Below are positions 34,257 to 45,688 of a DNA stretch of 59,714 nt, piece after piece. This DNA is from an uncultured Holophagaceae bacterium. GTDB taxonomy: Bacteria > Acidobacteriota > Holophagae > Holophagales > Holophagaceae. The first letter of the stretch is position 1. Every line of letters begins with the position of its first letter. The stretch covers positions 1-59,714 of the forward strand of contig CAIWKE010000041.1 of NCBI GenBank assembly GCA_903913215.1, written 5' to 3'. The notes beneath the pieces are model-generated. The model searched no databases. It had not been told where the DNA came from and was given only the letters and a program-made list of their open reading frames with translations. The position numbers were made by a program, and so were the translations under genes.

Positions 34257-35705
34257 CTAGACCGGAACAGGAACGGCAGCCAGCTCCTTGACCAGAGCGG
34301 GCACCGTGAGGATCCCCTTGGGGGCTTGCAGGGCCTTCTGGTAACGACGCAATTCACCATCGTGGTTGACGATGAAGTCGTTCTCCTCGGCACAGCTGGC
34401 GATGGGCAGCCAGGCGGTGGCTGCGCGGCCCAGGTCCGAGGGCTCCACTTCCAGGGCCAGGCTGAACGGCGCAGCCTTGAGGATCTGGCCCAGCAGTTCG
34501 GCCTCCTTGTTGCTAGTGAAGGCAGCGTCATGCAGCAGCACCAAAGCCTTGATGGCGCCCTGCTGCACCTTGGCCAGCAACTCATCCAGGGTGCCAAAGC
34601 GGAAGCCCCGCTCCGTAAAACCGCGGCGATTGAAGATGCCGTCGGCACTGGTCTGATACTTGGGTAGGAGTACGGGGATGGTCTTGTCGCCGCTGCCGTA
34701 GCGTAGCTCTGGCGTCGAGGCCAGCTCACCTAGACGCTGGGCGGTATCGCAACCGAAGGTACCCTGGCCGATGACGGCCACGGTGCCGACGCCCTGCAGA
34801 ACCTCACGAATGGCATCGAGGGTCGCGGGAGCGCCCTTCAGGCTGGGCGCAGGAGCCTGACCCTTGCGGTTGTATGCGACATAGGCGTACCGCTCTTCGT
34901 CACTGATGAAGTGCGTGGTCTCCTTCCCCTCCAGGGGGCGGGGCCGGAAGCGGTGGACCTGGTTGCCCTCGTGGTCCATCCAAATGGGGTTACCCAGGGC
35001 CGAGTGGCGGCTGATGGAGGGAACGCTCTTGAGATACCAGACCCGCTTCTTGAAGCGGAAGTCGCGGCTGGTGAGGGCGCCCACGGGGCAGAGATCCACC
35101 ACGTTTCCGGCAAAGGGATTTTGGTCCATGCTCTTGCCCGTGAAGGTGGTGACTTCCAGGTGGGAGCCGCGGGAGGCCACGGTCAGCTCGCCGCCGCCGC
35201 TGATCTCGCGGGTGAAGCGGACGCAGCGGGTGCAGTGGATGCAACGGTTCTTGTCGATGACGATCTTTGCGCCCAAGTCCTCGTAACGGTAGCGGCGCTT
35301 CACTTCGCCCATGCGGGAGTCACCGCTGCCGTAGTTGTAAGAGTAGTCCTGCAGCTTGCACTCACCGGCCTGATCGCAGATGGGGCAATCCAGAGGGTGG
35401 TTCATGAGCAGGAATTCCATCACGCCGGCCCGGGCGTCAGCCACGGCGGGCGTATTGGTGAACACCTCCATGACCACTGCGTCCGGGTTGTCCTTGGGCG
35501 CGGGCGGCACCGTGGTGGTGCAGCTGGTGGCCAGTTTGGGCTGACCCTTGATGTCCACCAGGCACATGCGGCAGGTGGCCACCGGCGTGAGCGCCGGGTG
35601 GTAGCAGTAGTGCGGGATGTCGATCCCCACCTGACGGCAAGCGTCCAACACCAGGGTGCCGGTGTTCACGCTCAGTTCAACGTCATTGATCTTGATCGTC
35701 GGCAT
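34257..35705 (-). CDS. nuoG: NuoG-like NADH-quinone oxidoreductase chain (short)
   Basis: NuoG carries several Fe-S clusters in the arm of complex I. I start at ATG 35705 (MPTIKINDVELSVNTGTLVL), GGAG 8 nt upstream. The 482-aa product has the plant-type [2Fe-2S] cysteines in HYCYHPALTPVATCRMCLVD, the HxxxC cluster HPLDCPICDQAGECKL, and the [4Fe-4S] ligands CIHCTRCVRFTREI with CPVGAL. The next region, where other NuoG have a further Cys-rich site, reads SVPSISRHSALGNPIWMDHE, and the molybdopterin-like domain is short. No other nuo gene is adjacent, so it may serve another NAD-linked enzyme or a scattered complex I. Confidence 0.85.
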   Translation of the reverse strand: MPTIKINDVELSVNTGTLVLDACRQVGIDIPHYCYHPALTPVATCRMCLVDIKGQPKLATSCTTTVPPAPKDNPDAVVMEVFTNTPAVADARAGVMEFLLMNHPLDCPICDQAGECKLQDYSYNYGSGDSRMGEVKRRYRYEDLGAKIVIDKNRCIHCTRCVRFTREISGGGELTVASRGSHLEVTTFTGKSMDQNPFAGNVVDLCPVGALTSRDFRFKKRVWYLKSVPSISRHSALGNPIWMDHEGNQVHRFRPRPLEGKETTHFISDEERYAYVAYNRKGQAPAPSLKGAPATLDAIREVLQGVGTVAVIGQGTFGCDTAQRLGELASTPELRYGSGDKTIPVLLPKYQTSADGIFNRRGFTERGFRFGTLDELLAKVQQGAIKALVLLHDAAFTSNKEAELLGQILKAAPFSLALEVEPSDLGRAATAWLPIASCAEENDFIVNHDGELRRYQKALQAPKGILTVPALVKELAAVPVPV

Positions 35706-35764
35706 GGGCCCACTCCACTTCAACCAGAATGGGGCCTATAGCTGGGAACGTAAAGGAGGCGAGA

Positions 35765-36103
35765 TCAACCCCTTCCGACCGCACCCACCATGCACCGCCT
35801 GCAGAAGTCGAGGAAATCCTCCAGATCCGGGATATCCGCCTGCACTGTGGCGGGGATCACATTCGGGATCACCACCCTTTTCCGCAGTTCCCCTGTGGCT
35901 TCCAGGGAAAATACGAACCAGGCTTGGCGGTCCTTTTCCGAGGAGAGGGTAAGGCTCACCACCTTGGACTCAAAGAACAAGTCTGGTGCCCCGCCGTCGT
36001 CTGGGGTCTTCCACTCGGGGATATGGCCCCGCTTGACGAACTCCGCCTTCAGTTGCTCCAGGGTGTGCTGGACGGTGAATTGCACCTCGACCTGGACATC
36101 CAT
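35765..36103 (-). CDS. Hypothetical 112-aa protein
   Basis: A 112-aa product starting at ATG 36103, with AGGAGG 5 nt upstream. It looks soluble and mixed alpha/beta (MDVQVEVQFTVQHTLEQLKA, IPEWKTPDDGG, SLEATGELRKRVVIP) with an acidic tail DLEDFLDFCRRCM. I recognise no domain. It ends 59 nt before nuoG on the same strand and may be co-transcribed with it; it is divergent from purH. Confidence 0.65.
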   Translation of the reverse strand: MDVQVEVQFTVQHTLEQLKAEFVKRGHIPEWKTPDDGGAPDLFFESKVVSLTLSSEKDRQAWFVFSLEATGELRKRVVIPNVIPATVQADIPDLEDFLDFCRRCMVGAVGRG

Positions 36104-36217
36104 GAGGGCCTCCTGTGCCCACTTCTTCGGTCGGATCGCCCGGGAACCCAAACCTGGACATCCTTTCCTTCCGAAAGGTCGCAGAACATGGAAAAATCTA
36201 GAGTTCAGGGGGCGGAC

Positions 36218-37762
36218 ATGCCAACGGCATTGATCTCGGTTTATGACAAGGTAGGACTGATCCCACTGGCTGAGGGCCTGCTGGCACAAGGCTGGCGGAT
36301 CCTGGCCACGGGCGGCACCCTGCGCACCCTCAATGAGGCCAAACTGGAGGCCCTGGAAGTGGCCGCCTACACCGGGGCTCCCGAGTGCTTTGATGGCCGC
36401 GTGAAGACCCTCCACCCGCGCATTCACGGGGGTCTCCTCTACCGCCGCGACCAGGCGGACCACGTGGCTGACGCCAAGGCCCAGGGCATCGAGCCCATCG
36501 ACCTGGTGGTGATCAACCTCTACCCCTTCGAGGCCACCATCGCCCGAGAAGGCGTCACGGCGGCTGAGGCCATCGAGCAGATCGACATCGGCGGCCCCAG
36601 CATGATCCGCAGCGCCTCCAAGAACCACGCCTCCGTGACCGTGTTGACGGCCCCGGACCAATACGAGCCCTTTCTGGAGAAGCTGGGCTCCGGCACCTGG
36701 GGCATGGAGGACCGCCGCCGCTGTGCCCTGGAGGCCTTCCGACGCACGGCTGCCTATGACGCCGCCATCTCCGGCTGGATGGAACGGGAACTGGTCTCCG
36801 GCAAGAGCGTGGAGCTGCCCCACCACCTCTGCCTGAACCTGGTCCAGAAGCAGAGCCTCCGCTACGGAGAGAACCCCCACCAGCCCGCGGCATTCTATGT
36901 GGAGCCTGGCCGCGCCTTCGAGGGCATGGCCTCCTGTGAGCAGCTCCAGGGCAAGGAACTCAGCTTCAACAACCTGCTGGATGCGGATGCCTGCGCCCGC
37001 CTGGTCTGGCAATTCCCGGCTCCGGCCTGCGTCATCGTGAAGCACAACAACCCCTGCGGAGTCGGTCAGGGCCCCCATGCGCTGGAGGCTTTCATGCGCG
37101 CCCAGGCCGGGGATCCAGTCAGCGCCTTTGGTGGCATCGTGGCCTTCAACCGTCCCGTGGGCGTCGAGGTCGCCAAGGTCATGTCCCAGAATTTCTGGGA
37201 GGTCATCCTGGCCCCGGCCTTCACCGGTGAGGCCCTGGAGGTCTTTGCCGCCAAAAAGCAGCTCCGTATCCTGCAGACACCGGACCATTGGCCCCAGAGC
37301 GCCAAGGGCCTCGACACCCGCTCCATCGGGGGCGGCTACCTGGTTCAGAGCGCTGATGACGCCTTCCTGCCCTTTGAATCCTGGGAAGTGAAGGCCAGCG
37401 GCCAGGGTGTGAAGCCCCGCACCGAGGACCTGGTCCTGGCCCAGCGCGTGGCCAAGGCCGTGAAGTCCAACGCCATCGTGTTGGTCAAGGATGGCGCTAC
37501 CGTGGGTATCGGCGCTGGCCAGATGAGCCGGGTGGATTCCGTGGAGATCGCCTGCCGCAAAGCCGGTGAGCGGGCCCGCGGCGCCGTCCTGGGCAGCGAT
37601 GCCTTCTTCCCCTTCGCCGACGGCCTGGAACTGGCCGCCAGCCATGGCGTCAGCGCCGTCGTGGAACCCGGAGGCAGCCTGCGGGACAACGAAGTCATCG
37701 CCGCCGCCCAGAAACTCGGTGTCTGGCTCTTCTTCACGGGGATGAGGCACTTCAGGCATTGA
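36218..37762 (+). CDS. purH: Bifunctional AICAR transformylase/IMP cyclohydrolase
   Basis: PurH performs the last two steps of IMP synthesis. I start at ATG 36218 (MPTALISVYDKVGLIPLA), with AGGGGG upstream and the usual ALISVxDK beginning; the frame is open further upstream without PurH-like sequence. The 514-aa product has the MGS-type IMP cyclohydrolase domain (LATGGTLRTLNEA, DGRVKTLHPRIHGGLL, GGPSMIRSASKNH) and the transformylase domain (SLRYGENPHQPA, KHNNPCGVG, DAFFPFADGLELA). An inverted-repeat element follows. Confidence 0.97.
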   Translation: MPTALISVYDKVGLIPLAEGLLAQGWRILATGGTLRTLNEAKLEALEVAAYTGAPECFDGRVKTLHPRIHGGLLYRRDQADHVADAKAQGIEPIDLVVINLYPFEATIAREGVTAAEAIEQIDIGGPSMIRSASKNHASVTVLTAPDQYEPFLEKLGSGTWGMEDRRRCALEAFRRTAAYDAAISGWMERELVSGKSVELPHHLCLNLVQKQSLRYGENPHQPAAFYVEPGRAFEGMASCEQLQGKELSFNNLLDADACARLVWQFPAPACVIVKHNNPCGVGQGPHALEAFMRAQAGDPVSAFGGIVAFNRPVGVEVAKVMSQNFWEVILAPAFTGEALEVFAAKKQLRILQTPDHWPQSAKGLDTRSIGGGYLVQSADDAFLPFESWEVKASGQGVKPRTEDLVLAQRVAKAVKSNAIVLVKDGATVGIGAGQMSRVDSVEIACRKAGERARGAVLGSDAFFPFADGLELAASHGVSAVVEPGGSLRDNEVIAAAQKLGVWLFFTGMRHFRH

Positions 37763-37768
37763 GTAACT

Positions 37769-37871
37769 ACACTCGCAGAGGGTCGCAGGGGGATCTGAGG
37801 TTGCAGAGAAAAGCACCCCACCATGGCTTTCTCCGCGAACCTCTGCCTTCTCGTCTTTTCTCAGCGAGTGT
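37769..37871. repeat. Inverted-repeat element, ACTCGCnGAG type, copy 2
   Basis: Ends ACACTCGCAGAG (37769-37780) and CTCAGCGAGTGT (37860-37871) pair at 11 of 12. Interior segments around 37794-37813 (CTGAGGTTGCAGAGAAAAGC) and the complementary right segment match imperfectly. The right arm shares about 23 of 27 bases with copy 1. A poly-T run follows, so it may also act as a terminator between purH and alaS. Confidence 0.65.
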
Positions 37872-37892
37872 TTTTTTTCTTTGGATGTACCC

Positions 37893-40514
<2,622 letters not shown>

Positions 40515-40520
40515 AATCCT

Positions 40521-40591
40521 CCACGAAGACAGGAAGGCCACGAAGCAAGGATGCCTGATGGCCTTCCTTCGTGGTCTTCCCGTCTTGGTGG
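40521..40591. repeat. CCACGAAG-type long inverted repeat
   Basis: The 30-nt left arm beginning CCACGAAGACAGGAAGGCC (40521-40550) is complementary, with about 4 mismatches, to the right arm ending CTTCCCGTCTTGGTGG (40562-40591); an 11-nt loop lies between. Elements with tandem CACGAAG are widespread in intergenic DNA of environmental bacteria. A T-rich run (TTAAGGTTTTT) follows, so it may double as the alaS terminator. Confidence 0.7.
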
Positions 40592-40611
40592 TTAAGGTTT
40601 TTCGCCTTGAC

Positions 40612-41580
40612 CTATTTCGCCGAGCCGCCCTTGTCGTGGCAGCCGAGGCAGGTGGCGATGCGGGGATCGGGACTGCGCCAGTACACCGAGTCCTGATTGC
40701 CGAAATCCTTCTGCAGGGCTTCAGGCACCTTGCCCCAGTAGAAGGCGAAGGCCGTAGTACCGTCCCCCTTGGTTTCCTTCATGTAGAGGGGACCGGGATC
40801 CGTGCTGGGTCGTCCCTTCTCATCCGAAAAGGTGGACATGACCGCATAAGCGCCCGCGGGCAAAGCCTTGCCGGCCTTGTACGCATCGATGCCCGAGGCG
40901 GTAACCCAGATACGGCGCCAGCGGTCCCCATGGGCCTTGCTACGCATCGGCGCAGCTTCAGCAGGTTCCAGGCTCGCATAGTCCAGGGCGCGAATGGGCA
41001 ACTCAGCTTCCACATCGTTCCGCTTGGCGGCATCGGCAGCAGCGGCAGCCTTGTTGGTGGCCTCGTTACCGAAGACCATGATGCCCCCCAGTTTGCCGCT
41101 GAAGCCCCAGCAGCCCAGCCAAATGAAGCCCACCAGGAGAGCCGGTGCCCCCACGCCCCGCTCCCAGAAACGGCGCCCGGCGTGATGTCGGTGCTCACCC
41201 GGAGTGGCAGCATCCTGGCGCCAGGCCCGCCAGAGCAGAAACACGCAAAGGCCACCCACGAGGAAACCGATGAGGGAGGCCTGGATGTGGATCTGCAGGA
41301 TCCGCTGCAGCACCTGCTTCTCCGAGGCAACCACCGGCAGGAAGGCCGAAGGGGCGATGAGGTTGATCTGCCGCCCCCACATGAGGCCACTGAAGAGCGC
41401 GACGGTACTGCCCAACCAGCCGATGGCACCCAGGAAGAAGGAGGTTCCCACCAGGGCCCTGCCGTGCCGCGGGTGAAAGGAAACCAGCATGGCCAGGGGC
41501 AGCACTGCCACCAAGCCCAGGGGAATGTGGACGAAAGCTGGATGCTCCCGGGCGATGAACTCGATGAGGGGTGAGGTCAT
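40612..41580 (-). CDS. DUF2231-like membrane domain fused to a P460-like c-type cytochrome
   Basis: Start ATG 41580 (MTSPLIEFIAREHPAFVHIP) has GGAG 5 nt upstream; 322 aa. The first 170 residues form about four membrane helices with HPAFVHIPLGLVAV and LQIHIQASLIGFLV, a pattern like DUF2231, whose histidines may bind haem b. The periplasmic second half resembles cytochrome P460: YKAGKALPAGAYAVMSTF, AFYWGKVPEALQ and one c-type haem site CLGCHDKGG near the C-terminus. It is last in the cytochrome operon. Whether it is an electron-transfer protein or a P460-like oxidase is open. Confidence 0.72.
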   Translation of the reverse strand: MTSPLIEFIAREHPAFVHIPLGLVAVLPLAMLVSFHPRHGRALVGTSFFLGAIGWLGSTVALFSGLMWGRQINLIAPSAFLPVVASEKQVLQRILQIHIQASLIGFLVGGLCVFLLWRAWRQDAATPGEHRHHAGRRFWERGVGAPALLVGFIWLGCWGFSGKLGGIMVFGNEATNKAAAAADAAKRNDVEAELPIRALDYASLEPAEAAPMRSKAHGDRWRRIWVTASGIDAYKAGKALPAGAYAVMSTFSDEKGRPSTDPGPLYMKETKGDGTTAFAFYWGKVPEALQKDFGNQDSVYWRSPDPRIATCLGCHDKGGSAK

Positions 41581-41591
41581 GTCACTCCCGA

Positions 41592-42461
41592 TCAGAACAC
41601 GCGGGCCACGTTGAAACCGATGGACCACTGGGAACTGAGCCGCGGGCCGCCACCATAGTCCCCGCTCAGCACCTGGTTGGCAGTTGTGCCGCTGGCATTG
41701 GTGCCCACCAGGGTGAAGCGGTGCTTGAAGGTCTTGTACGAGATACCTGCCGCAAACCCCTGCTGGTAGGTGCTGCCGTCGGTGATGCCGCCGGGAGCCG
41801 CCTTGGCCAGCTTGGAGGGCCGAGGATAGTACTCCGTCACGATGGAGAACTTCTCAGTGATCCCGTAGCGAAGTCCCACGCCCACGTTGAAGACGCCGCC
41901 CTTGTTGGGCTTGGTGTTGGGCGTCACGCCGGGAGGCACAGCCAGGATGGTGTCCGTGGTGGTGGTGCGGGTGATGTAGGTGGGTACCACGGAGAGAATC
42001 AGGTCATCCGTGACGAAGATCTCCGTGGGGAGCTGGAAGGTCACACCCGTGATACCCACCTTCCCCAAGGGGGTCACCGTTTCCTTCACCACCTCGTCAA
42101 AGCGCTCCGCTCGGAGCGCCATGCGGACATGGTCGCCATTCAGAACCTGCTGTTGCAGGCCCACGGTGAAGGTCTTGTTGTCAGCCGTGCGGTAGATGAA
42201 GGCGTTCAACCCCTTGATGGGCTTGATGCCGAAGGTGAAGCCCAGGCCCGCATAGGTGTACCCGTCCAGGCCGTAGGCGTCCTTGCCGTGGTCCTTCACG
42301 GGTTGAATGAACCGGTGGGTGAAGGCCACGCCGATGTCCCAGAACTGCATGCGCTCTGCTGAGGGGAGGTTGATCACCAGCGGGACATCCGAGGATTCGG
42401 CCCGAAGCCCGCCCCCAGCCAGAAGGACGCAGGCGATCAGGGAAGCGGTCTTCCTTGTCAT
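41592..42461 (-). CDS. DUF5777-like outer-membrane beta-barrel candidate
   Basis: A 289-aa protein from ATG 42461, with a signal peptide MTRKTASLIACVLLAGGGLRA. The rest alternates polar and hydrophobic residues as in beta barrels (DGYTYAGLGFTFGIKPIKGL, FTVGLQQQVL, SKLAKAAPGG turn, WSIGFNVARVF). The C-terminal Phe and overall pattern suggest an outer-membrane barrel. The family is repeatedly seen beside cytochrome genes; here it lies between a cytochrome c and the P460-like gene, so it may be a porin of an electron conduit, or a plain accessory protein. Confidence 0.68.
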   Translation of the reverse strand: MTRKTASLIACVLLAGGGLRAESSDVPLVINLPSAERMQFWDIGVAFTHRFIQPVKDHGKDAYGLDGYTYAGLGFTFGIKPIKGLNAFIYRTADNKTFTVGLQQQVLNGDHVRMALRAERFDEVVKETVTPLGKVGITGVTFQLPTEIFVTDDLILSVVPTYITRTTTTDTILAVPPGVTPNTKPNKGGVFNVGVGLRYGITEKFSIVTEYYPRPSKLAKAAPGGITDGSTYQQGFAAGISYKTFKHRFTLVGTNASGTTANQVLSGDYGGGPRLSSQWSIGFNVARVF

Positions 42462-42477
42462 GGGGGCTCCAGAAAAG

Positions 42478-42828
42478 CTACTTGGCGGAGAACTTGCGCA
42501 TGATGGCGACCATCTTCTGGACATCATCGGCGCTCATCTTGTCCTTGAAGGCTGGCATCTTCTCTTTGCCCTCCAGGGTGATCTTGACCCAATCGCTGTC
42601 CTTCTTCTTGTTGGCCTTGCGGCTGTCGGTGAAGTCGAAGCCCGCATCGGGCAGCGGCGCACCGTTGTTATCGCGCCCATTCCCATTGAAACCATGGCAG
42701 CGCGCACAGGCGTCATTCCAATACTTCTGGAGGTCGCCCCCCTGGAACTTAGGCAGATCCTTGGCGGGGTCGCCAGCCAGCAGGGTCGCGCTGGCCAGGA
42801 AGAGAATGGAAAGAAGGGATTGGCGCAT
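42478..42828 (-). CDS. Monohaem class I cytochrome c
   Basis: A 116-aa secreted cytochrome from ATG 42828 with CGGAGG upstream. Signal peptide MRQSLLSILFLASATLLA, then the haem-binding motif CARCHG and the axial methionine in KMPAFKDKMSADDVQKMVAI. It is 31 nt after the giant cytochrome and 16 nt before the barrel gene. It probably ferries electrons in the periplasm. Confidence 0.9.
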   Translation of the reverse strand: MRQSLLSILFLASATLLAGDPAKDLPKFQGGDLQKYWNDACARCHGFNGNGRDNNGAPLPDAGFDFTDSRKANKKKDSDWVKITLEGKEKMPAFKDKMSADDVQKMVAIMRKFSAK

Positions 42829-42859
42829 GAGGCCTCCGTGTTGGGGGGGAATGGTAGGG

Positions 42860-45688
42860 TCAATTCCAGACATTGTTTGTGGTGCTGTGGGTCTGACCGT
42901 GGCAGCTAAGGGCACAACCGCCACGGCCGATGGTGGCGTTGACGGTGTAGGTCAGAGCACCAGTCGCTGGAGTGGCGCCACCACCGAATTTGACGGTGTC
43001 ACTGGAGAGCTGATCGGGAGACAAACGCACGGCGGTGGTGTCCAGATACTTGAAGTGGTTCTGGGCACCGGTCTTGGCCTGGGTCATGTCGTGGCAATAG
43101 TCGCAAGTGGTGTTGTGGGCACCAGGGTTGTTGTGGCGGCCAGTGGCATCGTTGTACTGGGTGGCAGTCGAGGTCACCTTGTGGCAGGCGATGCAGTAGG
43201 TCGTGGCGTTGACGGTGATGCTTCCAGTCTGCCAACCCGGAGTGGTCTGGCCACCGTGACAGCTGATGTTCGAGCAGGTGAAGGCCGAGGCACTGGACAC
43301 GGTGCCGGCCGCACCGCTCTGGGCATTGAAGGTGGGGTCAATGGCCACCGTGCCTGGAGCTGCGGGAAGGGGCGTGATCCTCAGGTTGGCATTGCTGTAG
43401 TGAGTGTTGGTGGCGTCGCCGGGGAGCGAGCCCGCGTGGCAGGCGGCGCAGGCCGGAAGAGAGGCGCCAGCCAGGGAGGCCGGCAGGCCCGGCGTGGACC
43501 GGGTGAAGGTGCTGAGGTTCAGGTGCTTGGGATGCGCCCCCTGGATGTTGGGCCAGGTGGAGCCTGTTGGGCCCATGGTCTTGAAGCTGGCGCCCACATG
43601 GCAGGAGAGACAGGTTCCGGCCGCCGTGCCCGTGGCCACCGGCGAAGCCAGGGTGTGGCAGACCGCGCAGACGGGCCCCGTCTTCGTGGTGGCGCCGCTG
43701 AGGTCGTGACAGGTGGAGCACTCGGCGGTGAACTGGGCCTGGGTGACGGTCTGATGGTGGTTCCCCGCATTGCTGGTGTCAGTGCTAAGGAAGGGGACGG
43801 GATGTGCCACTCCAGTGCCCTTGGGGGCACCCCAGTGGTTCGTGATGGCATCGTGGGTCTGACCGTGGCAGCTGAGGGCGCAGCCTCCGTCGCCCTCGGG
43901 CGTCGTGGCATTGATGGTGTAGGTGGCCGCCCCGGTGATGGCGTAGGTGGCATTGGTCAGTTTGAATTTGATGGTACCGCTGGGCAGCTGGTCCGCGGGT
44001 ATCCCGGTTCCCACCCCACTGACCGCCGTCGTGTTCAGGTACTTGAAGTGGTTCACGGCGCCACCATTAGTGTTGGCCGTGGTCATGTCGTGGCAGATCG
44101 TGCAGTCCAGGGTGGATGCGTTGCTGTGGGTGCCCCAGGCGTGGCGGCCGATGGCGTCGTTGTACTGGGAGGCGGTAGCTCCACTGTTGACTGCATGGCA
44201 AAGGAGGCACTGGGACGCGGAGGCGATGGAGCCCGTCCGCCAGTTCGGGGAGACCTGGCCGCCATGGCAGCTCGTGCTGGAGCAGGTGAGGGCCGAGGGG
44301 TTGAAGCCTGCGGTGCCTCCGCTTTGGGCATTGTAGGTGGCGCTGAGGCTCACCGTGGCAGGCCCGGAGAGCGGTGCAATCAGGGCGTTGGCATTGGTGT
44401 AGTGGGTGGTGGTCCCCGCCCCGGACCCGGCGTGGCAGGCGTCGCAGTTGAGGGGTGTCAAAAGAGCCATGTGCTTGGCGTGGGCCCCGGCGATGTTGGG
44501 GAAGGTCGTGCCGGTGGGCCCAGCCGGCAGCCCTGAGGGGCCCGCATGGCAGGATAAGCAGGTTCCCACACCGGTGCCGGCAGAGGTCGGGTTCGCGAGG
44601 GTGTGGCAGGTGGCGCAGAGCGGAGCGCCGGCGATGGGTGAGGTGCCCGAATAGGCGTGGCAGGTGGCGCAGTCCGAGGCGAACGCCGCCGGGGTCACCG
44701 TGAGGTGCCCGTTGCCCTGCGTGTCCGTCTGGCCCCCCAGGAAGGGGACGGGGTGTGGGGCTCCCGTGGCGGTCCAGGTGTCAAAAGCGGTTGTGTGGGT
44801 GTGAGTGTGGCAAAGGATCGCGCAGCCCCCATTGCCCTGGGTGGCACTGGTGACCGTGTAGGTCCCGGCTCCCGTGACGATCAGGGGATCGAAGACGATG
44901 GTGCCGCTGGGCAGCTGATCGGCGGGGATCCCCGTGGCCACCCCGTCAACGGCGGAGGTGTTGAGGTACTTGAAATGGGCCAGGGCCCCCAGAGAGCCGT
45001 TGCCCATGGCGTGGCAGGTGGTGCAGGCGATGCCGTTGGCGGCGACGGTGGCGTTGTGGGTGCCCAGGCTGTGACGACCGAAGGCATCATTGGCCTGGAC
45101 CGCCGTACCAGCGGTGGCGGCGACGCCGTGGCAGGCCGTGCACTGTGTCGCGGTGTTGAGCGTGCCATTCTGCCAGCCGGGTGTGGTCTGAGCGCCGTGG
45201 CAGCTCACGTTGGAGCAGGTGAGGGCAGCAGGACTGAAGGTCGGGGATGTGCCGGACTTGGGGGTGAAGATCTGGTCGATGACCACGGGGGCCGGACCCG
45301 TCGGGGTGCCGATGCGCACGTTGGCATTGGTGTAGTGGGTGACGGTCCCCGCCCCGGCGCCTGCATGGCAGGTGTCGCAGGTCAGCTGAGTGGCCAGGGC
45401 CATGTGCTTGGCGTGGGCGCCCGACAGGCTGGGGAAACCCGAGCCGCTGGGTCCATTGGGTAGGCCGGGGGTGCCCGTGTGGCACGAGAGGCAGGTGCCA
45501 GCGCCCGTACCCGACGCAACCGGATTGCCCACGGTGTGGCAGACGTTGCAGAGTGGCGCCGCCGCCAGGGGCGAAGTGCCACTGGTTGCGTGGCAGGTGG
45601 CGCAGTCCCCGGCGAAGGCTGCGGCGGTCACAGTCAGGTGGCCGTTCTGCTGAGTGTCGGTCTGGCCCTTCAGGAAGGGCACGGGATG
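42860..45688 (-). repeat. Three tandem 8-haem modules within the cytochrome gene
   Basis: Modules span 45688-44756, 44755-43805 and 43804-42860. In each, motifs run CX2CH x4, CX4CH, CX2CH x2, CX3CH, with the landmarks GAHAKHM (GAHPKHL in module 3), THYTNAN, GRHxxGTH and HFKYLNT between them. Modules 1 and 2 are most alike; module 3 is more diverged. Internal duplication is the simplest explanation. Confidence 0.85.

Noticed and set aside
42500-44536. Plus-strand 693-codon frame opposite the cytochrome genes
   Set aside because: It is antisense to haem-motif coding sequence; Gly/Val/Arg/Ala repeats come from the complement of the CX2CH modules.
42860-45688. CRISPR-like or satellite DNA array
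   Set aside because: The regular repeats in this region are in-frame protein modules of about 945 nt encoding haem motifs, with no short direct repeats and spacers.
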